From JAFAGX01 sp035624085 (GTDB lineage Bacteria; Acidobacteriota; Terriglobia; Terriglobales; Acidobacteriaceae): a stretch of 14,427 nt of DNA. The stretch lies in the NCBI GenBank assembly GCA_035624085.1, contig DASPSE010000044.1, forward strand, positions 1-14,427. The letters are read 5' to 3'. The position numbers and the translations under genes were made by a program. This document shows positions 7,762-13,956 of the stretch, piece by piece (within the stretch, counting starts at the first letter, position 1; the number at the start of each line of letters is the position of its first letter). The notes under the pieces were generated by a model that searched no databases, had not been told where the DNA came from, and was given only the letters and a program-made list of their open reading frames with translations.

Positions 7762-8493
7762 CTACAATCTCTTGTAGATCGCTTCGGGTATCGGGAAGGT
7801 CCGCTCGCTCAGAACCGCCCCCAGCACACGGGCATTGGCCGCGTGCAACACTTCTTTGACCCGCTGTGCTGCCACGCGACGCGTAGAGTTCGCCCGCAGC
7901 ACCAGCACGACGCCGTCACAAAGGCTTCCCAGCAGTGCCGCTTCGCTGTGCGCTCCGGCTGCCGGCCCTTGCAGCACCGTGTAATCGAACTCCAGGCGTA
8001 ACTCAGCTAACCGGCCGCGCAGCCACAGTGCTGAGTATCTGCCGTCGTTGCCATCCAGCAGAACGTCTCTCGGCATGAACCACAGGCGGTGGGAAAGCTG
8101 CTGGGAGGCATCCCGCAGAACGCCGAACCTCGTCTGATAATTAGCAGGAGCAATATCCTCAACAGCGCCTTTCGCCCAAGGACAGGGCTGTGCCTCAACC
8201 ACGCAGGTGGTTCCTGAATCTTGCCGCGAGAGAGCCTCTCCCAGCAATATGCATAGCGAGGCCACGTCGGTCTCTTGATCAACCGCGCTGAAGACCACTT
8301 GCCGTGCTCGTTTGTTCCGGCCAGTCAAGAACACCTGCTGCACGAGACGGCGAATCTGCTCTTCCGCAAATGACGCGAGACTCCAGGCTACCGTTTTCGC
8401 GGGCGACGCCTCCGCCGCCGACGCTTCAACGGCGACTGATTCGGCAACCTCTTCCTCCAAAGGACGTGGTATCAACTCTACGAGAGTGCTCAT
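7762..8493 (-). CDS. CpsD/CapB-like P-loop protein with degenerate nucleotide-binding site
   Basis: A 243-residue protein placed exactly where a bacterial tyrosine kinase (CpsD/CapB, the cytoplasmic half of Wzc) is expected: it overlaps the co-polymerase gene by 4 bp (ATGA). The fold can be followed: the first strand at QVVFSAVDQETDVASL (65-80), the second at TTCVVEAQPCP (95-105), the third at FDYTVLQGPA (169-178), then CDGVVLVLRANSTR (192-205) and GAVLSE (225-230). However, the residues that bind ATP/Mg are missing. In the usual GEGKS/T loop the lysine position is Asp76; the Walker A' Asp pair is E100/Q102; and the Walker B Asp is Gln175. The C-terminus carries only one tyrosine (Y240) instead of a tyrosine cluster. 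The N-terminal 60 residues are Glu/Ala-rich. It is probably a non-catalytic partner of the co-polymerase, and no kinase activity is expected. Family assignment rests on context and the spacing of these motifs. Confidence 0.75.
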   Translation of the reverse strand: MSTLVELIPRPLEEEVAESVAVEASAAEASPAKTVAWSLASFAEEQIRRLVQQVFLTGRNKRARQVVFSAVDQETDVASLCILLGEALSRQDSGTTCVVEAQPCPWAKGAVEDIAPANYQTRFGVLRDASQQLSHRLWFMPRDVLLDGNDGRYSALWLRGRLAELRLEFDYTVLQGPAAGAHSEAALLGSLCDGVVLVLRANSTRRVAAQRVKEVLHAANARVLGAVLSERTFPIPEAIYKRL

Positions 8494-10034
8494 TGCAGCC
8501 TGCTTCGCGCGAAAACCTCAGCGTCAGCCAAGTTCTTAGGCGGCAGCGACGCCAAGACCGGGGTGCCTAGGTAAGCGGTGATTTCGTCTGGAGTTCGGAA
8601 TGCAGGGCTAAGGTGATCGGCTGCGAAAGCCACTCCCACACTGAGCGCGCACGCCAGGGCAAGACCGATAAGCCCGAAAGCCGGTGCAGAAAGCTTTGGC
8701 AAAACCGGCACTATAGGTTGTTCTGCGATTGCCACGTTGAGGATGCCACCCTGGTCCAGAGCGTCTCCGATCCTTGCCTCTTCGCGCTTGTTCACGTACA
8801 GAAGGTACTTGTCCTCTGCGGCTTTCCAATCGTTCACCAGACGCTCCTGCTCGATGGCACGGTCCCCGAGCCGGTGGGCGTGATCGCGATAATCCGCCAG
8901 CAAGTAAGCTTCTGCCTTCCGGTGAGCCTGCAGAGCGCGCGATTCAACCTGGGCTTTTACCAGTTCCGATTTTGCCCACTCGTGATTGGGCTCAAGATCG
9001 CTGGTTTGGTCACGGATGGGGGATTGTTCCTCTGCTGCGATTGTTGCCCTGGCTTCCGCAATTTCTTCGTCCGCCTCCTGGACGAGACGATAGGAAGGCT
9101 CGTACTGTGTGAGCAGCTCGGTGCGCTTCAACTCAAGCTCCAGCAAGCGGGATTTCAGCTTTTCCATCAGCTCCGGGTTGTCCAGGTTGCGGATCTGGGT
9201 CAGCGTGCGTTCTGGCAATACATTCAGTTTCGACTGCAATGCCGCAACTCGTTCCGAGTTCTGAGCGATCGCGACTTCAGTCTGGCGGAGGTCGGCCTCA
9301 GCTTCGCTTAATTTCTGTAGCGCAAAATCGCGCTCTTGGGTGGCGGCGATCACCCCTTGATCCCGAGTGAACTCCATTAACTGAAGCTCTGCCGCTTCCA
9401 GGCCACGGCGAGACTGAGCAGCCTGCTGATCAAAAAAGCCGAATGAGCCAGAAGGGCGGTGAACTTGATAATGCCGCTCAACGTAAGCATTCCCTAAGGC
9501 GCGCAATACCTTGGCGCCCTGTTCTCGATCGGCGGAGTCATAGGTAGCGGTAATCAGCGCCGCCTTGTGCACCGGTTCGATGGTCAGTCTTTTGCCCACC
9601 TTGCGCACGGCCCGGGCCAACTGCCGATCGGGGCTATCGCCCACAAGACTCCAGAGCCAAGAGCGCCCTTCAGAAATCAGGCCGGTGTTCCGAACTACCG
9701 TCCGTAAAATCTCGTCATCCTGTAGCAGCTCTGCTTCGGAGTTCACCTCTTCCTCTGTCACAGCCAGGCGTTCAAACTCGGGTTGGCTGGGAATGGCTGC
9801 GACCACAGGATCAACCCGGCTACGCCGCAGCAAGACCTTCATCTCTGATTGATAGGGCGGAAAAAATAATCCGTAGATCAGTACCGCCAGGAAAACGAAA
9901 AGGAATGTAGCCAAGGCTACTCGCTGCTGCCGGAAAAGCACCGCTGCAATGTCTCGCATAGTTGGCGAAAGCTGGTGCGCTGATCTCGAGACGAGACTAA
10001 GTTCCGCCGGCATAGGGGGTCTGAGTTTGCTCAT
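8490..10034 (-). CDS. Wzz/Wzc-type polysaccharide co-polymerase (chain-length determinant) without kinase domain
   Basis: A 514-residue inner-membrane protein with Wzz/GumC architecture. A cytoplasmic N-terminus leads to a first membrane helix at about 39-57 and an FFPPYQSEMKVLLRR strand. A long periplasmic region follows, rich in Glu/Gln/Arg/Leu and predicted coiled coil (about 190-420). A Pro-containing stretch (QPIVPVLPKLSAP) comes before the second helix (about 451-473). The short cytoplasmic tail FRTPDEITAYLGTPVLASLPP matches the linker that joins Wzc to its kinase domain, but the protein ends there; the kinase-like part is the next gene, overlapping by 4 bp. It would set EPS chain length and couple the polymerase to the export protein. 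I chose ATG 10034; an in-frame TTG at 10052 would add six residues, and neither has a clear Shine-Dalgarno. Confidence 0.88.
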   Translation of the reverse strand: MSKLRPPMPAELSLVSRSAHQLSPTMRDIAAVLFRQQRVALATFLFVFLAVLIYGLFFPPYQSEMKVLLRRSRVDPVVAAIPSQPEFERLAVTEEEVNSEAELLQDDEILRTVVRNTGLISEGRSWLWSLVGDSPDRQLARAVRKVGKRLTIEPVHKAALITATYDSADREQGAKVLRALGNAYVERHYQVHRPSGSFGFFDQQAAQSRRGLEAAELQLMEFTRDQGVIAATQERDFALQKLSEAEADLRQTEVAIAQNSERVAALQSKLNVLPERTLTQIRNLDNPELMEKLKSRLLELELKRTELLTQYEPSYRLVQEADEEIAEARATIAAEEQSPIRDQTSDLEPNHEWAKSELVKAQVESRALQAHRKAEAYLLADYRDHAHRLGDRAIEQERLVNDWKAAEDKYLLYVNKREEARIGDALDQGGILNVAIAEQPIVPVLPKLSAPAFGLIGLALACALSVGVAFAADHLSPAFRTPDEITAYLGTPVLASLPPKNLADAEVFARSRLQ

Positions 10035-10080
10035 AGCGTTTGGTGGAATCAAAACCGGGGTTTCTGTCGGTCTCTGCCTC

Positions 10081-10824
10081 CTAGAATCCGGTTGGGTTGG
10101 CGTAAAGGCTGAGACTTGACGCCGGCAGGAACTGCCGAATCTTCGAAATCAGATTCTGTGGAACGAATAGAACGTCGCCCGGACAAAGATGAACATCCTC
10201 TCCCAGGGTCCTGGCCTTGAGCATGGATTTCACATTCAGGAGATGAGATTCGACCGTCTCCTCGGAAATCCGCCGGAACAGCACGATCTGGGAGTGTTTG
10301 GCCCGCGGAGTAAATCCTCCCGCGATTGCGACCGCCTCTGTGACCGTGGTGTCGGCACGCAGCTCGTATTTTCCGGGATGCGTGACTTCTCCCGCGGCGA
10401 TGAAGGACGGCTTGTCGAAATCCTTGAGCACGACCGTGACCTCAGGATCGTGCAGCACACCGGTATATACCCGGCGAATCGCCGCCTGCAGTTCCGGAAC
10501 GGTCAGATTTTCGGCATAGAGCTGTTCCACCCCTTTTAAAGGAAGATAACCGTCGGGCTGCACGGTCAGCACCTGGTTGAATTGGGGCGAGAAGGTCATA
10601 TCAATCTCTACTACATCGCTGGAACGCAACCGGTAGAGCGGACGGCGCACCCCCGTCAAGGCTGGACTCGATGTACCGTCCGCTGCTCCGGGCGTCGTGG
10701 TCGCTGCGGCTCCAACCTGCTTACCCGTTGTCTCCGACGGTTGTTGTTGGGCCGCAGCGATCACCATAAAGTGCACGAGGTAGCTGAAGAGGACTGGGAT
10801 GAAATACATTACCGTGCGCTTCAT
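10081..10824 (-). CDS. Wza-like polysaccharide export protein (SLBB domain)
   Basis: A 247-residue exported protein of the polysaccharide biosynthesis/export family. Residues 1-25 form a signal peptide (MKRT, then a hydrophobic core to IAAA) with likely cleavage before Q26, followed by a Thr/Ala/Gly-rich linker. The Poly_export domain starts at YRLRSSDVVEI (64-74) and includes TVQPDGYLPLKG (87-98). A single SLBB-type domain follows (FIAAGEVTHPGKYEL, 141-155, and TEAVAIAGGF), ending in LCPGDVLFVPQ (213-223). It is first in the operon and would form the periplasmic/outer-membrane exit for the polymer. It lacks the lipobox cysteine and the long C-terminal region of E. coli Wza (about 380 residues). 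ATG 10824 was chosen because AAAGGAGG lies six bases upstream; an in-frame TTG at 10866 has no such site. Confidence 0.9.
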   Translation of the reverse strand: MKRTVMYFIPVLFSYLVHFMVIAAAQQQPSETTGKQVGAAATTTPGAADGTSSPALTGVRRPLYRLRSSDVVEIDMTFSPQFNQVLTVQPDGYLPLKGVEQLYAENLTVPELQAAIRRVYTGVLHDPEVTVVLKDFDKPSFIAAGEVTHPGKYELRADTTVTEAVAIAGGFTPRAKHSQIVLFRRISEETVESHLLNVKSMLKARTLGEDVHLCPGDVLFVPQNLISKIRQFLPASSLSLYANPTGF

Positions 10825-10830
10825 CGCCGT

Positions 10831-10838
10831 CCTCCTTT
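10831..10838 (-). promoter_or_regulatory. Strong Shine-Dalgarno of the Wza-like gene
   Basis: Read on the minus strand this is AAAGGAGG, nearly the full anti-16S complement, six bases before ATG 10824. It decides the start of the Wza-like protein against the upstream in-frame TTG. It is by far the strongest ribosome binding site in the operon; most downstream genes have weak sites and rely on overlap or close spacing. Confidence 0.85.
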
Positions 10839-10888
10839 CAGGACTCACCTCATTTTGAGCAAGCAAGATGCAAGCTTATTTCAGTATC

Positions 10889-10902
10889 GGAGATTAATCT
10901 CC
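10889..10902. repeat. Perfect 14-bp palindrome (candidate operator)
   Basis: GGAGATTAATCTCC reads the same on both strands. It lies 65-78 bp upstream of the Wza-like start and overlaps the candidate -10 element. Perfect inverted repeats of this size in a divergent promoter region are typical dimer-binding sites; the neighbouring LuxR-type protein is the obvious candidate ligand, by inference only. Confidence 0.45.
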
Positions 10903-10919
10903 CGAACCACGGGCAGCAA
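10891..10919 (-). promoter_or_regulatory. Candidate promoter of the EPS operon
   Basis: On the minus strand TTGCTG (10919-10914) and TAATCT (10896-10891) are separated by 17 bases, the ideal sigma-70 spacing, but each matches only three of six consensus positions. The -10 element lies inside a perfect 14-bp palindrome. Transcription from here would give a 5' leader of about 60 bases. Other positions in the region are possible. Confidence 0.3.
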
Positions 10920-10962
10920 GACATGGAAAGTGTTATCCGCGAAGGTGGACACTGCCAACCGT

Positions 10963-10976
10963 CGCGGAAATCCGCG
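10963..10976. repeat. Inverted repeat CGCGGA-AA-TCCGCG (candidate operator)
   Basis: Two 6-bp arms (7 bp when the flanking T and A at 10962 and 10977 are included) are separated by AA. A further copy of the half-site TCCGCGA lies at 10936-10942. It is placed upstream of the candidate EPS promoter, where an activator would bind. Confidence 0.45.
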
Positions 10977-11091
10977 AATACTACTTTGGTGCACTCCTTC
11001 AAAGTGGTCTGGACATGACGGCCTTCCGCCAACTCGTTGGGTCATTCGCCGATTCCCTGCAGAAGTCTCGTACCGCGTTTTGAGGCAATTG

Positions 11092-11104
11092 TCCGAAGTT
11101 CGGA
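11092..11104. repeat. Inverted repeat TCCGAA-G-TTCGGA
   Basis: Two perfect 6-bp arms around a single G, about 135 bp upstream of the LuxR-type start. It could be an operator for the regulator gene. The arms differ from the other two repeats in this region, so it need not bind the same protein. Confidence 0.35.
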
Positions 11105-11238
11105 AACGGGAAGCTCGCCGCTTGCCCGGTCCTTTTTCCACACAAATTGGCCTGGCTACTTTGTCGAAACATCACAGACCCGAATTCCACATCAGGGTAT
11201 TCTTCACTCTCAAAACCACGCCTCCCCCATGAGGAGTT

Positions 11239-11928
11239 ATGGGACCGAAGTTCGCCGCTTCTTCGAAGGCCATTGGTGTGCTTGTCGCCGACTCCAATCA
11301 CATGCAAAGCCAGCTTCTGGTCTCGGCTCTGCGTCGTCGTCCCGAATTCCGAGTCAGCTGCTGTGAGGCGAAAGCTAACGCCATTCTCACCGCTATCGTG
11401 GATGGGCCGATCGATGTAGTCCTCATGAACGCAAAACACGATCTGGGCGTTGCCCGCAATCTGCATTTGTCTCATCCACAAATCGCCGAAATTTTGCTGA
11501 TCGAGGCTTCCGACCGTAATACCGTGGTCAATGCCTTCCGTGCCGGAGTGCGCGGGCTGTTCTGTTTTAGCGATTCTCCCTTTCGGATGCTTTGCAAGTG
11601 CATCCAGTGCGTGCACGAAGGGCAGTTGTGGGCAACCAACAAGCAACTGGAATATCTCATCGAGACGATCACACAAGTGCCTTCCCTGCGGGTGGTCAAC
11701 AGCCACGGTCTCAAGTTGCTTACACCTCGCGAGGAGCAGGTCGTAGCCTTGGTTGCCGATGGCCTTAGCAACCGTGATGTGGCCCGCGAACTCGGTCTTA
11801 CCGAACACACGATCAAGAAGTATCTCTATCGGATCTTCGACAAGGTAGGAGTATCCAGCCGTGTGGAACTCGTGTTGTACGCCGTCACCCGCGGCGCCGT
11901 CCGCAATGCCGAGTGGATACCGTCATAG
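11239..11928 (+). CDS. LuxR/NarL-family response regulator with atypical receiver domain
   Basis: A 229-residue two-domain regulator. Residues 11-130 follow the receiver fold: GVLVADSN (13-20), IDVVLMNAKHDL (58-69), EILLIEAS (84-91) and AGVRGLFCF (102-110). After a linker comes a LuxR-type helix-turn-helix: LTPREEQVVALVADGLSNRDVARELGL (161-187), EHTIKKYLYRIFDKVGV (189-205). The DNA-binding part is canonical. The receiver is not: the phospho-acceptor Asp is Asn64, the conserved Lys after the fifth strand is Phe110, and only one acidic residue (D18) of the first acidic pair is present. It should therefore not be phosphorylated in the classical way. Its position, divergent from the EPS operon, suggests control of that operon and possibly of itself. 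GAGGAG lies only 2 bases before ATG 11239, which is short; GTG 11278 is an alternative start. Confidence 0.9.
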   Translation: MGPKFAASSKAIGVLVADSNHMQSQLLVSALRRRPEFRVSCCEAKANAILTAIVDGPIDVVLMNAKHDLGVARNLHLSHPQIAEILLIEASDRNTVVNAFRAGVRGLFCFSDSPFRMLCKCIQCVHEGQLWATNKQLEYLIETITQVPSLRVVNSHGLKLLTPREEQVVALVADGLSNRDVARELGLTEHTIKKYLYRIFDKVGVSSRVELVLYAVTRGAVRNAEWIPS

Positions 11929-11993
11929 ATTAGAGGAAGGACGGATCTGCAGTCGCCCGTTAGCTGGAACTCGCAACTCTGCCCCGCTCTGGC

Positions 11994-12008
11994 TACAATG
12001 AGCAGTCA
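11994..12008 (+). promoter_or_regulatory. Candidate -10 element close to a start codon (possible leaderless transcript)
   Basis: TACAAT (11994-11999) matches the -10 consensus at five of six positions and ends only 8 bases before ATG 12008. Transcription from the usual distance would begin at or next to the ATG, and no Shine-Dalgarno is present. The -35 region (TCGCAA at 17-bp spacing) is poor. Confidence 0.35.
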
Positions 12009-12397
12009 TGCCGGAAGCCCCTGCGCTGGGAAGGTCGCGACGCTGGACCGTCATAGCCTCTGGCTTGCTCTGCGGGCTGCTGGCGCTGGTTGTGATTTAC
12101 ACGAAGCCGAGCGCCTTCTTCAGTCCGATTGCGGTGATGGTGGTTGCAGCGATCGGACTGGCGGCGGTACTACTTCAATTGCGTTTCTACAACCGTGAAC
12201 AGCCGCATCCCTTGCATGCCCCTGTTTGGCTGAACATCCTCGGGATTCTGTTTGCGCTGGCTGCCCTATTCTCTGATGTGCTTCATCTGAGGCCAGCGTT
12301 TGCGCAGATGATGCCTCTCGGGGCCATCGGAGCGTTCTCGATCAGCAGCGCGATGGTTCTACATGGATTTCGCAAGCGGAGGGCTGCCGAAAAGTAG
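12008..12397 (+). CDS. Uncharacterised four-helix membrane protein
   Basis: A 129-residue protein that I do not recognise. A basic N-terminus (GRSRRW) is followed by four hydrophobic segments at about 14-31, 39-59, 74-93 and 100-119, then a basic C-terminus (FRKRRAAEK). Both ends should face the cytoplasm by the positive-inside rule. There is no signal peptide and no catalytic motif. It lies 79 bp after the LuxR-type gene on the same strand and ends tail to tail with the efflux genes, 50 bp away. Coding is supported by the regular helix pattern, sensible codon use and the flanking spacing. Frame and start are fairly secure; the function is unknown. Confidence 0.7.
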   Translation: MPEAPALGRSRRWTVIASGLLCGLLALVVIYTKPSAFFSPIAVMVVAAIGLAAVLLQLRFYNREQPHPLHAPVWLNILGILFALAALFSDVLHLRPAFAQMMPLGAIGAFSISSAMVLHGFRKRRAAEK

Positions 12398-12447
12398 GTC
12401 TCCAGTTTCGGTTCTCGGGTGCTAAGCTCGCGTGAGATGAGCGGCTG

Positions 12448-13956
12448 TTACTGGTTAGCCGCGGAAGTCGTGTGCGGCGTCGCCACGCGTTGGTTTCGCG
12501 CGGTCAGATTCAGGTTCGATAGGCTCGCCGCGTCGAAGCCGCCGCCGAGGGCCTTGATCAGCAGGACACTGTCAACCATGCGGCGGCCAGCAATCTGGAC
12601 TTCCGCACGCTCGTTGGCCAGCGCGACGGTCTGGGCGGTGGTCACTTCCAGATAGCTTGTAACTCCACCTTGATAGCGGTTCTGTGACAGAGCGAGTGAG
12701 TGCTCGGCGGCAGCCACGGCCGCGGATTGAGTTGCAGCTTCCTGCTCCAGAAGGCGTAACTCGGCTAGATTGTCTTCCACTTCCTGATAAGCGGTTAACA
12801 CGGTCTGCTGGTAGTTCGCGACCGCCTGATTGTAGGCGGCACGAGCCTGGTCGTTGGCAGCACGGCGGCGTCCAACATCGAAAGCCGTTACCACAGCGGA
12901 AATTCCTACCGCCGTAAAGCCGCTCGGTCCAGTGAGCCAGTTGGTGATACTCGTACTTTCGAAACCGGCGGTCGGAGGGAAACTGAACAGCGGAAAATAA
13001 ACCGCTCTTGCAACTCCAACGTTCGCATTCGCCGTTGCCATCTGACGTTCCGATGCCGCGATATCCGGACGGCGCTCGATGAGCTGCGACGGCAAGCCAG
13101 GCGGGATCACGGGGGGTGTGGCGTTCAGTGGGGCGAATGTCAGGCCGTAGTTGGAAGCCGGCTCGCCGATCAAAACGGCGACGGCATGCTCGATTTGAGT
13201 TCGCGCTGCCTTCACGTCGATGTCCTGGGCGCGAGCGGTTTCGAGCTGGGTCTGTGCCTGGGCGACATCTACAGCCGAGGCCACGCCGCCTTGATACCGG
13301 CTTTGCGTCAGCTCCAAAGCTTTTTGGTAACTGGATACGGTGGAATCCAGCAATTGCGCTTCGCCATCCAGTTCGCGGGCCTGGAAATAATCGGTAGCCA
13401 GTTCGGCGTGCAGGCTGAGGCTGACCGATTCGAGATCGGCGAAGCTGGTTTGAGCACTGGCGCGGTAGGCGGCGACATTGCTTCGCACCCGGCCCCAGAC
13501 ATCGGGCTCGTAGGCCATGTCCGCGTGCAGGATAAGATCATTCGTCGTTCCGCTGGGGGTGGACGTAGCCAGTGGCCGGTTCGTTGAAAAGCGTTCTCGC
13601 GTAGCCGACACGCCGGCGCTAATCGTCGGGTACAAATCCGCCCGATAATAGCGGAGGAGCGCACGCGCCTGTTCGAACTGTGCCTGTGCTGCCTTGAGGC
13701 TCTGGTTGGAAACGTTGATCTTTTCCTGCAGCACATCGAGCTCAGGATCCTGATAGATCTCCCACCACTTGCCACGTAACACCTGGTCCGAGGGCTGCGC
13801 CTGCTTCCAATTAGGAGGTGTTTCTTTGAAGTCGGTAGGAGTTGGTGCTGGCGGGCGCGAGTAACGTGGGCCGACGGCGCAGCCGGCAAGGAGCGTAAGC
13901 CAGGCGACAATGCTTCCGGCGATAAGACGGCGCCTAAATTCGAAGGTGCACCGCAT
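12448..13956 (-). CDS. NodT-type outer-membrane efflux lipoprotein (TolC/OprM family)
   Basis: A 502-residue outer-membrane factor of an RND/MFP tripartite exporter, of normal length for the OprM/NodT group. The N-terminus is a lipoprotein signal peptide with lipobox LAGC (23-26, lipidation at C26) followed by AVGPRYSRPPAP, the usual NodT-like opening. Two outer-membrane-efflux repeats follow: long amphipathic Ala/Gln/Glu-rich helices, and the twin motifs LTQSRYQGGVASAVDVAQAQ and LSQNRYQGGVTSYLEVTTAQ, one per repeat. It forms the channel through the outer membrane and periplasm. Its ATG shares one base with the stop of the membrane-fusion gene (TGATG), so the two are translationally coupled. 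The substrate cannot be deduced. No intrinsic terminator is evident in the 50 bp to the convergent gene. Confidence 0.93.
   Translation of the reverse strand: MRCTFEFRRRLIAGSIVAWLTLLAGCAVGPRYSRPPAPTPTDFKETPPNWKQAQPSDQVLRGKWWEIYQDPELDVLQEKINVSNQSLKAAQAQFEQARALLRYYRADLYPTISAGVSATRERFSTNRPLATSTPSGTTNDLILHADMAYEPDVWGRVRSNVAAYRASAQTSFADLESVSLSLHAELATDYFQARELDGEAQLLDSTVSSYQKALELTQSRYQGGVASAVDVAQAQTQLETARAQDIDVKAARTQIEHAVAVLIGEPASNYGLTFAPLNATPPVIPPGLPSQLIERRPDIAASERQMATANANVGVARAVYFPLFSFPPTAGFESTSITNWLTGPSGFTAVGISAVVTAFDVGRRRAANDQARAAYNQAVANYQQTVLTAYQEVEDNLAELRLLEQEAATQSAAVAAAEHSLALSQNRYQGGVTSYLEVTTAQTVALANERAEVQIAGRRMVDSVLLIKALGGGFDAASLSNLNLTARNQRVATPHTTSAANQ

Larger units (their letters stand above)
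10825..11238. promoter_or_regulatory. Divergent regulatory region between EPS operon and LuxR-type gene
   Basis: A 414-bp region without a supportable gene separates the Wza-like gene (minus) from the LuxR-type regulator (plus). It holds the EPS ribosome binding site, a candidate minus-strand promoter, and three short inverted repeats (10889-10902, 10963-10976 and 11092-11104). On the plus strand, TATTCT at 11198-11203 could be a -10 element for the regulator gene, but no convincing -35 element sits at the right distance. Open frames crossing the region have no family-like sequence and I regard them as chance. Confidence 0.7.

Noticed and set aside
10825..10866. Alternative TTG start (10866) for the Wza-like gene
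   Set aside because: It has no Shine-Dalgarno, and would place 14 polar residues ahead of a complete signal peptide; ATG 10824 has AAAGGAGG at ideal spacing.
10929..10966. Sigma-54-like GG...GC arrangement on the minus strand around TTGGCAGTGTCC
   Set aside because: The GC dinucleotide does not fall ten bases after GG, so the essential -24/-12 spacing is not met.
10582..11232. Plus-strand open frame of 216 codons through the start of the Wza-like gene and the intergenic region
   Set aside because: It overlaps the signal-peptide and export-domain coding sequence on the other strand and its composition (Arg/Thr/Pro-rich without domains) is not protein-like.
10999..11808. Long minus-strand open frame (269 codons) antisense to the LuxR-type gene
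   Set aside because: It mirrors the coding frame of a clear response regulator, has no family-like sequence and runs into the regulatory region; it is a shadow frame of GC-rich coding DNA.
12398..12447. Possible bidirectional terminator between the convergent genes
   Set aside because: Only a 4-bp stem (GCTC/GAGC) with a 9-base loop is present and there is no U-tract on either strand.
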